Below are positions 16,525 to 24,640 of a stretch of DNA of 64,000 bases, piece by piece; the stretch's first letter is position 1, and each line of letters begins with the position of its first letter. The DNA is from Micromonospora sp. WMMD812 (GTDB lineage: Bacteria; Actinomycetota; Actinomycetes; Mycobacteriales; Micromonosporaceae). The DNA lies in contig NZ_CP114904.1 in NCBI RefSeq assembly GCF_027497215.1, forward strand, positions 6,106,501 through 6,170,500, given 5' to 3'. A program made the position numbers and the translations under genes. The notes below the pieces were generated by a model. It was not told where the DNA came from. It saw only the letters and a list, made by a program, of their open reading frames with translations, and did no database searches.

Positions 16525-18008
16525 GCAAGCGGTTGGTGGTGCTGGACGTGGTCGGGCTGACTCCGCGGCTGCTGGCGCACATGCCACGGCTGCGCGCGGT
16601 CGCCGACACCGGCTTCCGGGCGGAGTTGGGCACGGTGCTGCCCGCGGTGACCTGTTCGGTGCAGTCGACGTTCCTGACCGGGGAGTTGCCGGCCGGCCAC
16701 GGGATCGTCGGCAACGGCTGGTACTTCCGGGACCTCGGCGAGGTGCTGCTCTGGCGGCAGCACAACGCGCTGGTCGGCGGGGAGAAGCTGTGGCAGGCGG
16801 CACGCCGGGCCGAGCCCGGCTACACGGTGGCCAACGTCTGCTGGTGGTACGCGATGGGCGCGGACGTCGACTGGACGGTCACGCCGCGCCCGGTCTACTA
16901 CGCGGACGGGCGCAAGGAACCCGACTGCTACACCGATCCGCCGGAGCTGCACGACGCGCTCACCGGGCGGCTGGGCACCTTCCCGCTCTTCACCTACTGG
17001 GGGCCGACCGCCGGGCTGCCGTCCTCGGCCTGGATCTGCAAGGCCGCCGAGCAGATCCTCGCCGACCACTCGCCCGACCTTACCCTGGTCTACGTCCCCC
17101 ACCTCGACTACGACCTGCAACGGTACGGTTCGTCCTCGCCGCAGGCCGCCGCCGCGGCGGCCGCGCTCGACAAGGTGCTCGGCCCGCTGCTGGACGCGGC
17201 CCGGGCCCGGGAGGCGACCGTGGTGGCGCTGTCGGAGTACGGCATCACCGACGTCTCCCGGCCGGTCGACGTCAACCGCCTGCTGCGCGCCGAGGGTCTG
17301 CTGCGGGTGCACACCCAGGCCGGGATGGAGTACCTCGACCCGTGGACCTCGCGGGCCTTCGCCGTGGCCGACCACCAGGTGGCGCACGTCTACGTGCGGG
17401 ACCCGGCGGACGTACCGGCGGTGGCGAAGCTCTGCGCCGGCCTGCCCGGCGTGGCCGAGGTGCTGGACGCCGACGGCAAGGCCGCGCACGGGCTGGACCA
17501 TCCGCGCGCCGGCGAACTGGTGCTGGTGGCCGAGCCGGACGCCTGGTTCACCTACTACTACTGGCTCGACGACGGCCGGGCGCCGGACTTCGCCCGCCTG
17601 GTCGAGATCCACCGCAAGCCCGGGTACGACCCGGCCGAACTCTTCTTCGACCCGGCCGCCCCGCTCGCGGCGAAGCGCCGCGCCGCGACGGCCCTGGCCC
17701 GCAAGAAGCTCGGCCTGCGATATCTGATGAGCGCGGTCGGGCTGGACGCCGGCGCGCGGGCGGTACGCGGCTCGCACGGCCGACTGCCGGCCGACCCGGC
17801 GGACGCCCCGGTGCTGCTCTGCTCGGACCCGGCCGCGGCCCGCGACCGCATCGCCGCGACCGAGGTCAAGGCGCTCCTGCTGGAACTGGCCGGGCTGGCG
17901 TCGGCCGGCGCGTCGCCCGGTCCGGCGTCGTCCGGTGCGTCGGCCGGTCCGGCGTCGTCCGGCGCGACGACCGGCCCGGTGGCGTCCGGTGCGGGGGAGG
18001 CGTCGTGA
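16521..18008 (+). CDS. EboF-like alkaline-phosphatase-superfamily phosphodiesterase
   Basis: A 495-residue type I phosphodiesterase / nucleotide pyrophosphatase-like enzyme. Alkaline-phosphatase-fold markers are present: VVLDVVGLTPRLL with the first metal Asp, the threonine nucleophile region AVTCSVQSTFLTG, YVPHLDYDLQRYG with Asp/His ligands, ALSEYGITDV and VADHQVAHVYV. No signal peptide, so probably cytoplasmic. It corresponds to EboF. The last 35 residues are a low-complexity tail with three copies of a nine-residue unit (GPASSGASA type). It overlaps its neighbours by four bases on both sides. Confidence 0.87.
   Translation: MSKRLVVLDVVGLTPRLLAHMPRLRAVADTGFRAELGTVLPAVTCSVQSTFLTGELPAGHGIVGNGWYFRDLGEVLLWRQHNALVGGEKLWQAARRAEPGYTVANVCWWYAMGADVDWTVTPRPVYYADGRKEPDCYTDPPELHDALTGRLGTFPLFTYWGPTAGLPSSAWICKAAEQILADHSPDLTLVYVPHLDYDLQRYGSSSPQAAAAAAALDKVLGPLLDAARAREATVVALSEYGITDVSRPVDVNRLLRAEGLLRVHTQAGMEYLDPWTSRAFAVADHQVAHVYVRDPADVPAVAKLCAGLPGVAEVLDADGKAAHGLDHPRAGELVLVAEPDAWFTYYYWLDDGRAPDFARLVEIHRKPGYDPAELFFDPAAPLAAKRRAATALARKKLGLRYLMSAVGLDAGARAVRGSHGRLPADPADAPVLLCSDPAAARDRIAATEVKALLLELAGLASAGASPGPASSGASAGPASSGATTGPVASGAGEAS
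17919..17999 (+). repeat. Three tandem 27-base units in the eboF-like 3' end
   Basis: Copies start at 17919, 17946 and 17973 and encode GPASSGASA, GPASSGATT and GPVASGAGE. The first two are nearly identical in DNA, so this looks like recent slippage-driven growth of a flexible C-terminal tail. Confidence 0.75.
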
Positions 18009-19072
18009 CGGTCACCGTGGCGCCCACCGACGCGAGCGGGCTGCGGGCCCGCTTCGACGCCGAGCTGGCCGCGTTCCTCGACCGGCAGGGGCCGGAGTGG
18101 CCGGACGGCGCGCCGCGCGGGGTCTTCACCGCGTTGCAGCGGTTCGTGCTGGCCGGTGGCAAGCGACTGCGGCCGCTGTTCTGCTACTGGGGCTGGCGGG
18201 GTGCCGGTGGTGACGACGGCTCCCCGATCGTGGTGGCCGCGGCCGCGCTCGAGCTGTTCCACGCGTTCGCCCTGATCCACGACGACATCCTCGACGGCAG
18301 CGACCGCCGCCGGGGCGAGCCGTCCGTGCACCGCCTCTTCGCCGACCTGCACGCCCGCTCGTCCTGGCGGGGCGATCCCGAGGCGTACGGCCGCAACACG
18401 GCGCTGCTCTGCGGTGACCTCTGCGCCGCCTGGTCGGACCAGATGTTCCACGAGTGCGGGCTCACCACCGAGCAGGTGCACCGGGGGTACGCGATGTTCG
18501 CCCTGATGCGCACCGAGGTGATCGCCGGGGAGTACCTGGACCTGGTCTCCGGCGTCGGGGATGGTTCGGTGGCCAGCGCGTTGACCGTAATCCGGATGAA
18601 GGCGGCCCGCTACACCGTCACCCGGCCGCTGCAGATCGGCGCGGCGCTGGCCGGCGGGTCGCCGGAGCTGATCGAGACGCTGGCGGAGTTCGGCGACCCG
18701 CTCGGCGACGCGTTCCAGCTGCGCGACGACGTGCTCGGTGTCTTCGGCGACCCGGCGGTCACCGGGAAGTCGGTCCTGGACGACCTGCGGGAGGGCAAGC
18801 CCACGGTGATGATGGCGCTGGCCCGCAGCTCCGCCGACCGGACGCAGACCGCCCGGCTGCGGGAGCTCTTCGGCAACCCCGACCTGGACGCCGACGGCGC
18901 CGCCGAGTTGCGCGCGATCATCGAGGGCACCGGCGCGCGGGAGCGGATCGAGCAGATGATCCGGGTCCGGACCGAGGGGGCGTTGGCCGCGCTGGAGAGC
19001 GCGCCGGTGGACGACGCGACCCGTGCGGCGCTGGTCGGTCTCGCCGGGCAGGCGATCGACCGGCGCTCCTGA
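18005..19072 (+). CDS. Polyprenyl (isoprenyl) diphosphate synthase
   Basis: A 355-residue all-helical prenyltransferase that elongates allylic diphosphates with isopentenyl diphosphate. Both Asp-rich motifs are intact: DDILDGSDRRRGEP (near residue 95) and FQLRDDVLGVFGD (near residue 240), and GGKRLRPLF precedes the first. GTG start at 18005 overlaps the EboF stop. The residues before DDILD are FALIH. I cannot deduce the exact chain length, though a geranylgeranyl-type product is plausible. As the final gene of the operon it would feed the EboC prenyltransferase. This enzyme is not one of the six named Ebo proteins. Confidence 0.9.
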   Translation: MTVTVAPTDASGLRARFDAELAAFLDRQGPEWPDGAPRGVFTALQRFVLAGGKRLRPLFCYWGWRGAGGDDGSPIVVAAAALELFHAFALIHDDILDGSDRRRGEPSVHRLFADLHARSSWRGDPEAYGRNTALLCGDLCAAWSDQMFHECGLTTEQVHRGYAMFALMRTEVIAGEYLDLVSGVGDGSVASALTVIRMKAARYTVTRPLQIGAALAGGSPELIETLAEFGDPLGDAFQLRDDVLGVFGDPAVTGKSVLDDLREGKPTVMMALARSSADRTQTARLRELFGNPDLDADGAAELRAIIEGTGARERIEQMIRVRTEGALAALESAPVDDATRAALVGLAGQAIDRRS

Positions 19073-19096
19073 CCGGCTCCCGCGTGGGACTTTTGA

Positions 19097-19126
19097 CCGA
19101 TCCAGCGAAAGTCGGGGCTGGATCGG
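19097..19126 (+). terminator. Hairpin after the Ebo-like operon
   Basis: Perfect ten-base arms CCGATCCAGC (19097-19106) and GCTGGATCGG (19117-19126) with a ten-base loop, 24 bases after the polyprenyl synthase stop. It could instead be an operator for the secreted dehydrogenase downstream. The rest of the gap to 19373 holds an AT-richer stretch (about 19130-19190) that may be that gene's promoter. Confidence 0.55.
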
Positions 19127-19373
19127 CAGAAGGTATAGACACATCGACATCCGCAATTTAATGTCGTGGCCAATACCACACTGTTTCGTCGAGGTGAACC
19201 GGCGGCGCGGGAACCCATCGACTGGTGACCTCCGAGCACGTGGCTCCACCGACCGGTGGTCACGGCCGGCCGGATCGGCACCCCGGCGGGCCTTCCGCAA
19301 CCCCGCTACGGCATCCGGCGCGTCGGCGCGCGCCCCGCCCTGGCAGTCACTCGTCAGGAAGGGACAGCTCCAT

Positions 19374-22247
19374 ATGTCCACAGTGGACAAATTCCACCAC
19401 CGCCCCCGACGATGGTTCACCGCCGGCTCGGCGCTGCTGCTCGTCGCGGCGGCCGGCACGGTCTCGCTCGGCGCCGGCCCGGCCGCGCTCGGCGGCCCCA
19501 CCCCGGCCCAGGCGCACCCGATCAACGCCACCGACTTCCAGCAGGTCGAACTCGCCCGCGGCGTCGCCGAGATGGGCGAGCCTATGTCGCTGGCCGTGCT
19601 GCCCGACCGTTCGGTGCTGCACACCGCGCGCAACGGCACCCTCCGCCGCACCGACGCGAACGGCACCACCTCGGTGATCGGAACACTCCCGGTCTACACC
19701 CACGACGAGGAGGGCCTGCAGGGCGTCGGGGTGGACCCGAACTTCGCCACCAACCGGCACGTCTTCCTCTACTACGCCCCGCCGCTGTCCACCCCCGCCG
19801 GGGACGCGCCGGCCACCGGCAGCGACTTCTCCGCCTGGCGGGGCGTCAACCGGCTGTCCCGGTTCACCCTCAACGCCGACTTCACCCTCAACCAGGCCAG
19901 CAAGGTCGACGTGCTGGACGTGCCCGCCGACCGGGGCCTCTGCTGCCACGTCGGCGGTGACATCGACTTCGACGCCGCGGGCAACCTCTACCTCTCCACC
20001 GGCGACGACACCAACCCGTTCGACTCCGCGGGCTACGCGCCGATCGACGAGCGGACCAACCGCAACCCCGGCTACGACGCGCAGCGCAGCGCCGGCAACA
20101 CCAACGACCTGCGTGGCAAGATCCTCCGGATCAAGGTCAACGCGAACGGGACGTACTCCGTCCCGGCCGGCAACCTCTTCGCCGCCGGCACGGCCGGGAC
20201 CCGGCCGGAGATCTACGCGATGGGCTTCCGCAACCCGTTCCGGATGAGCGTGGACAAGGCCACCGGCATCGTCTACGTCGGTGACTACGGGCCGGACGCC
20301 GGCTCCACCAGCGCCACCCGTGGGCCATCCGGCCAGGTCGAGTTCAACCGGGTCACCGGGCCCGGCAACTACGGCTGGCCGTACTGCACCGGGACGAACA
20401 CCAGCTCCGAGACGTACAACGAGTGGAACTTCGCCACCAACGCCACCGGCCCGAAGTTCAACTGCACCGGCGGGCCGACGAACAACTCGTTCCGCAACAC
20501 CGGCCTGTCCACCCTGCCGGCCGCGAAGGCGTCCTGGATCCGGTACGGCGGCGACGCCGGCACCCCGCCCGCGTTCGGTGGCGGCTCCGAGTCCCCGATG
20601 GGCGGCCCGGTGTACCGGTACAACGCCTCCTCGCCGTCGACGGTGAAGTTCCCGCAGTCCTTCGACGGGTTGTTCTTCGCCACCGAGTTCGGCCGGGGCT
20701 GGATCAAGCCGATCCACGTCAACGCCGACGGCTCGCCGGGCACCATCGACAGCTTCCCCTGGACGGGCAAGCAGGTGATGGACTCGGCCTTCGGCCCGGA
20801 CGGGGCGTACTACGTGCTCGATTACGGCACCGGATACTTCAACGGCGACGCCAACTCGGCGCTTTACCGGTTCGAGTACATCGGCGGGGGCAACCGCGCG
20901 CCGACGGCCGTGGCCAGCGCCAACCGGACCTCGGGCGCCGCGCCGCTGAGCGTGACGTTCTCCTCGGCCGGCTCGTCCGACCCGGAGGGCGGGGCCCTGA
21001 CGTACGCCTGGACCTTCGGCGACGGCACCAGCTCCACGGCGGCCAACCCGACGAAGACCTACACCACCAACGGGAACTACACCGCCACGCTGACCGTCCG
21101 CGACCCGCAGGGCGCCACCGGCAGCGCCAACGTGTTGATCAGCGTGGGCAACACCGCGCCCACGGTGACGATCAACGCGCCCGGCAACGGCAAGCTGTTC
21201 TCCTTCGGCGACACGGTGCCGTTCAACATCACGGTGACCGATCCCGAGGACGGCGCGATCGACTGCGGCAAGGTCAAGATGACCTACGTGCTCGGGCACG
21301 ACCAGCACGGCCACCAGATCACCTCGCAGACCGGCTGCTCCGGCTCGATCACCATCCCGGTCGACGGCGAGCACGACTACGCGGCGAACATCTTCGCCAT
21401 CTTCGACGCCGAGTACACCGACGCCGGCGGGCTCACCACGCACACCCAGCACACCCTCCAGCCCCGCCACCGGCAGGCCGAGCATTTCAAGACCTCGTCG
21501 GGCATCAACACGTTCGACAAGGCGGCCGCCGAGGGCGGCAAGACCGTCGGCGACATCAACAACGGGGACTGGATCGCCTTCCAGCCGTACCAGGTCGGCA
21601 ACGTCACGTCGTTCACCGCCCGGGTCTCCTCGGCCGGCGCCGGCGGCACGCTCCAACTGCGGGCCGGCTCCGCCACCGGCGCCGTGATCGGGTCGGCCAC
21701 CGTTCCGGTCACCGGTGGCTGGGACACGTTCACGACGGTGACCGGGACGGTCACCAGTCCGCCCGCCGGCACGACGACGCTCTACCTGACCTTCGCCGGG
21801 TCGGGCACCGGGGCGCTCTACGACGTGGACACGTTCACCCTGAACACCGGCACCTCCAGCGGCGGCGCCGGCCCGATCCGGGGTCTGGCCAACAAGTGCC
21901 TGGACGTCCGCAACGGCGGCACCGCCGACGGTACGCAGATCCAGCTCTACACCTGCAACGGCAGTGCCTCGCAGAGTTGGACCGTGACGCCGAACTCGAC
22001 GATCCGGGCGTTGGGCAAGTGCCTGGACGTCTCCGGCGGCGGCTCGGCGGACGGCACGAAGATCCAGCTGTGGACGTGCAACGGCACGGGTGCGCAGAAC
22101 TGGTCGGCGCAGGCCGACGGCACGATCCGCAACCCGCAGTCCGGCAAGTGCCTGGACGTGTCCGGCAACAACTCGGCCGACAGCACGCCGGTGCACCTGT
22201 GGACGTGCGTCGCCAACGCGGCCAACCAGAAGTGGACCCTGCCCTGA
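19374..22247 (+). CDS. Secreted PQQ-type sugar dehydrogenase with PKD, CBM6 and ricin-B domains
   Basis: A 957-residue extracellular multidomain protein. The signal peptide (residues 1-48) has a basic start and ends near AQAHP. Residues about 55-505 are a six-bladed-propeller glucose/sorbosone dehydrogenase domain, with EGLQGVGVDPNF, YLSTGDDTNPF, LRGKILRI and EIYAMGFRNPFRM. A PKD domain follows (508-590, YAWTFGDGT), then a beta-sandwich with HDQHGH, a CBM6-like carbohydrate-binding module (700-820) and a ricin-type beta-trefoil (830-957) with three QxW-type repeats. The start follows AGGAAGGGA. It probably oxidises an oligosaccharide or polysaccharide end outside the cell while the lectin modules hold the substrate. 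Cofactor dependence on PQQ is presumed from the family. Confidence 0.9.
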   Translation: MSTVDKFHHRPRRWFTAGSALLLVAAAGTVSLGAGPAALGGPTPAQAHPINATDFQQVELARGVAEMGEPMSLAVLPDRSVLHTARNGTLRRTDANGTTSVIGTLPVYTHDEEGLQGVGVDPNFATNRHVFLYYAPPLSTPAGDAPATGSDFSAWRGVNRLSRFTLNADFTLNQASKVDVLDVPADRGLCCHVGGDIDFDAAGNLYLSTGDDTNPFDSAGYAPIDERTNRNPGYDAQRSAGNTNDLRGKILRIKVNANGTYSVPAGNLFAAGTAGTRPEIYAMGFRNPFRMSVDKATGIVYVGDYGPDAGSTSATRGPSGQVEFNRVTGPGNYGWPYCTGTNTSSETYNEWNFATNATGPKFNCTGGPTNNSFRNTGLSTLPAAKASWIRYGGDAGTPPAFGGGSESPMGGPVYRYNASSPSTVKFPQSFDGLFFATEFGRGWIKPIHVNADGSPGTIDSFPWTGKQVMDSAFGPDGAYYVLDYGTGYFNGDANSALYRFEYIGGGNRAPTAVASANRTSGAAPLSVTFSSAGSSDPEGGALTYAWTFGDGTSSTAANPTKTYTTNGNYTATLTVRDPQGATGSANVLISVGNTAPTVTINAPGNGKLFSFGDTVPFNITVTDPEDGAIDCGKVKMTYVLGHDQHGHQITSQTGCSGSITIPVDGEHDYAANIFAIFDAEYTDAGGLTTHTQHTLQPRHRQAEHFKTSSGINTFDKAAAEGGKTVGDINNGDWIAFQPYQVGNVTSFTARVSSAGAGGTLQLRAGSATGAVIGSATVPVTGGWDTFTTVTGTVTSPPAGTTTLYLTFAGSGTGALYDVDTFTLNTGTSSGGAGPIRGLANKCLDVRNGGTADGTQIQLYTCNGSASQSWTVTPNSTIRALGKCLDVSGGGSADGTKIQLWTCNGTGAQNWSAQADGTIRNPQSGKCLDVSGNNSADSTPVHLWTCVANAANQKWTLP
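21880..22247 (+). repeat. Ricin-B module repeat, copy 1
   Basis: The last 370 bases of this gene are closely matched by the end of the next gene (24072-24439). Long identical runs occur around ACGCCGAACTCGACGATCC and AACGCGGCCAACCAGAAGTG, including synonymous positions, so the duplication is recent or maintained by gene conversion. Confidence 0.8.
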
Positions 22248-22324
22248 GTTGAGCGGAGGGGCCGCCGGTTCCGGCGTACCGTCGAGGCGGGTGGCCCCTC
22301 CCGACCGACCCTAGGAGAAGCGAC

Positions 22325-24439
22325 ATGCGCAGACTCCTGCGACCCGTCCTCGGCGCGGCCACCGCCGTCCTCGCCGTCATCGCCTGCACGACCCCGGCCG
22401 CCCCGGCCAGCGCCGCCGACGCCCCGTACGACGTGCTGGTCTTCTCCAAGACCGCCGGCTTCCGGCACGACTCGATCGCGGTCGGCACGCAGGCCATCCG
22501 CGACCTCGGCGCGGCGAACAGCTTCACGGTCACCGCGACCGAGGACGCCGCCGCGTTCACCACGGGCAACCTCGCCCAGTACGAGGCCGTCGTCTTCCTC
22601 AACACCACCGGCGACGTGCTCAACGCCAGCCAGCAGACCGCGTTCGAGTCGTACATCGGCGCGGGCGGCGGCTACGTCGGCGTGCACGCCGCCGCGGACA
22701 CCGAGTACGGCTGGTCCTTCTACGGCAACCTGGTCGGCGCGTACTTCGCCTCGCACCCGGCAATCCAGCAGGCCAACATCAAGGTGGAGAACCGGGCGCA
22801 CGCGGCGAGCGGCCACCTGCCGCAGACCTGGACCCGCACCGACGAGTGGTACAACTACCAGACCAACCCCCGTTCCACCGCCCGGGTGCTGGCCACCCTC
22901 GACGAGTCGTCCTACTCGGGCGGCGGGATGGGCGCCGACCACCCGCACTCCTGGTGCAAGACCTACAACGGCGGCCGGGCCTTCTACACCGGTGGCGGGC
23001 ACACGCAGGCCTCGTACGCCGAGCCGGCCTTCCGGGCCCACCTGCTCGGTGGCATCCGGTACGCGGCCGGCCGGACCAAGGCCGACTGCCGCCCCGAGAC
23101 CGGCTACACCACCCTCTACAACGGCTCCACCAGCGGCTGGTCGCAGGCCGGGCCGGGCAGCTTCACCAACGCCGACGCCACCCTCACCTCCGTCGGCGGG
23201 ATGGGCCTGTACTGGTACAGCGCGAAGCAGTTCACCAACTACTCGCTCAAGCTGGACTGGCGGCTCGCCGGCGACGACAACTCCGGCGTCTTCATCGGCT
23301 TCCCGCCGTCGAGCGACCCCTGGTCGGCGGTGAACAACGGCTACGAGATCCAGATCGATCCCACCGACGCGGTCGACCGGACCACGGGCGCGGTCTACAC
23401 CTTCAAGTCGGCCGACATCGCCGCCCGGGACGCCGCGTTGAACCCGGCCGGGGAGTGGAACACCTACGAGCTGCTGGTCGAGGGTGAGCGGCTCCAGGTC
23501 TTCCTGAACGGGGTGAAGATCAACGACTTCACCAACACCGACCCGGTCCGCTCGCTCGCCGGGCACATCGGAATCCAGAACCACGGCACCGGCGACGACG
23601 CGTCGTTCCGCAACATCCGGATCAAGGAACTCGGCACCACCCCGCCGCCGACCGGGAACGTCACCGTCCAGGCCGAGGCGTTCAGCTCGGCCAACGGGAT
23701 CAGCGCGGTCGGCAAGACCGGAGCCAACGGCGGGCAGACGATCGGCTACATCGACCCGGGCGACTGGGCGGCGTACAACGGCCTCAACCTGACCGGGACG
23801 ACGTCGTTCCGGGCGCGGGTCGTGTCCGGCGGGCCGGGCGGCACCCTGCAGGTGCGCACCGGCTCGGCCACCGGCCCCGTCCTCGGCTGGGTGGCGGTGC
23901 CCAACACCGGCGGCTGGAACACCTTCGCCGACGTCACCACCACCCTCTCCGGCGTCCCGTCCGGAGCCCAGAACCTCTACCTGACCTTCGCCGGGTCGGG
24001 CGGTGGGCTCTTCGACGTGGACGACTTCACCCTGGTGAAGGGGAGTGGCGGCACCGGCACCGGCCCGGTCCGGGGCCTGGGCGGCAAGTGCCTGGACGTC
24101 CGCAACAGCGGCACGGCCGACGGTACGCAGATCCAGATCTACACCTGCAACGGCAGTACGGCGCAGACCTGGACGGTGACGCCGAACTCGACGATCCGGG
24201 CGTTGGGCAAATGCCTCGACATCTCGGGTGGCGGTTCGGCGGACGGCACGAAGATCCAGTTGTGGACGTGCAACGGCACCGGTGCCCAGAACTGGTCGGC
24301 GCAGACCGACGGAATCCTGCGGAACCCGCAGTCGGGCAAGTGCCTGGACGTCTCGGGCAACAACTCGGCCGACGGCACGGTGGTGCACCTCTGGACGTGC
24401 ATCGCCAACGCGGCCAACCAGAAGTGGACGCTGCCCTGA
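22325..24439 (+). CDS. Secreted ThuA / DUF1080 / CBM6 / ricin-B protein
   Basis: A 704-residue secreted protein beginning with a signal peptide (residues 1-31, ending SAADAP). Residues 35-255 are a ThuA-like glutamine-amidotransferase-fold domain (VLVFSKTAGFRHDSI, GGYVGVHAAADTEYGW). Residues 258-437 are a DUF1080 domain (LYNGSTSGW, NSGVFIGFP, NGYEIQIDP, HIGIQNHG), a family now linked to 3-keto-glycoside hydrolysis. Then come a CBM6-like module (446-570) and a ricin-B trefoil (578-704) nearly copied from the preceding protein. The gene starts 77 bases after that gene with GGAGAAG. Together they suggest oxidation of a surface sugar followed by processing of the keto product; that link is inferred. 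Confidence 0.88.
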   Translation: MRRLLRPVLGAATAVLAVIACTTPAAPASAADAPYDVLVFSKTAGFRHDSIAVGTQAIRDLGAANSFTVTATEDAAAFTTGNLAQYEAVVFLNTTGDVLNASQQTAFESYIGAGGGYVGVHAAADTEYGWSFYGNLVGAYFASHPAIQQANIKVENRAHAASGHLPQTWTRTDEWYNYQTNPRSTARVLATLDESSYSGGGMGADHPHSWCKTYNGGRAFYTGGGHTQASYAEPAFRAHLLGGIRYAAGRTKADCRPETGYTTLYNGSTSGWSQAGPGSFTNADATLTSVGGMGLYWYSAKQFTNYSLKLDWRLAGDDNSGVFIGFPPSSDPWSAVNNGYEIQIDPTDAVDRTTGAVYTFKSADIAARDAALNPAGEWNTYELLVEGERLQVFLNGVKINDFTNTDPVRSLAGHIGIQNHGTGDDASFRNIRIKELGTTPPPTGNVTVQAEAFSSANGISAVGKTGANGGQTIGYIDPGDWAAYNGLNLTGTTSFRARVVSGGPGGTLQVRTGSATGPVLGWVAVPNTGGWNTFADVTTTLSGVPSGAQNLYLTFAGSGGGLFDVDDFTLVKGSGGTGTGPVRGLGGKCLDVRNSGTADGTQIQIYTCNGSTAQTWTVTPNSTIRALGKCLDISGGGSADGTKIQLWTCNGTGAQNWSAQTDGILRNPQSGKCLDVSGNNSADGTVVHLWTCIANAANQKWTLP
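24072..24439 (+). repeat. Ricin-B module repeat, copy 2
   Basis: Second copy of the ricin-B coding segment found at 21880-22247. The two differ at scattered, mostly synonymous sites and share the same stop context. Confidence 0.8.
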
Positions 24440-24462
24440 CCCTGGCTCGCCGCCCCTGATCG

Positions 24463-24504
24463 CGAGGGCCCCGCGCCGACGTTCCCACCGGCGCGGGGCC
24501 CTCG
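24463..24504 (+). terminator. Strong terminator hairpin
   Basis: Perfect 16-base arms (24463-24478 CGAGGGCCCCGCGCCG and 24489-24504) with a ten-base loop, 23 bases after the ThuA-protein stop. Confidence 0.85.
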
Positions 24505-24615
24505 TCCTGACCATCGCCGACGGCCCCGGGGGTTAGGCCCCGCCCCTCCGCGCGGTCACCGGCAGCGCTATCGGCCCACCCGCGAAGCGGTCCGAGGCCG
24601 GCACATGCCCGCGAC

Positions 24616-24632
24616 CGTTATGACTCAGAGGC
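24616..24632. repeat. Left arm of a palindrome split by the IS
   Basis: CGTTATGACTCAGAGGC is exactly complementary to 26052-26068. Before insertion the two arms would have flanked the eight-base loop ATATTTAT. Confidence 0.85.
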
Positions 24633-24640
24633 ATATTTAT
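24633..24640. repeat. 8-bp target-site duplication, left
   Basis: ATATTTAT directly precedes the left IS end and is repeated in the same orientation at 26044-26051. An eight-base duplication fits ISL3-family transposition. Confidence 0.85.

Noticed and set aside
19347..24514. Frames of 850-950 codons opposite the two secreted multidomain genes
   Set aside because: They mirror the codon structure of the plus-strand genes, whose signal peptides and domains are clear; no independent family signal.
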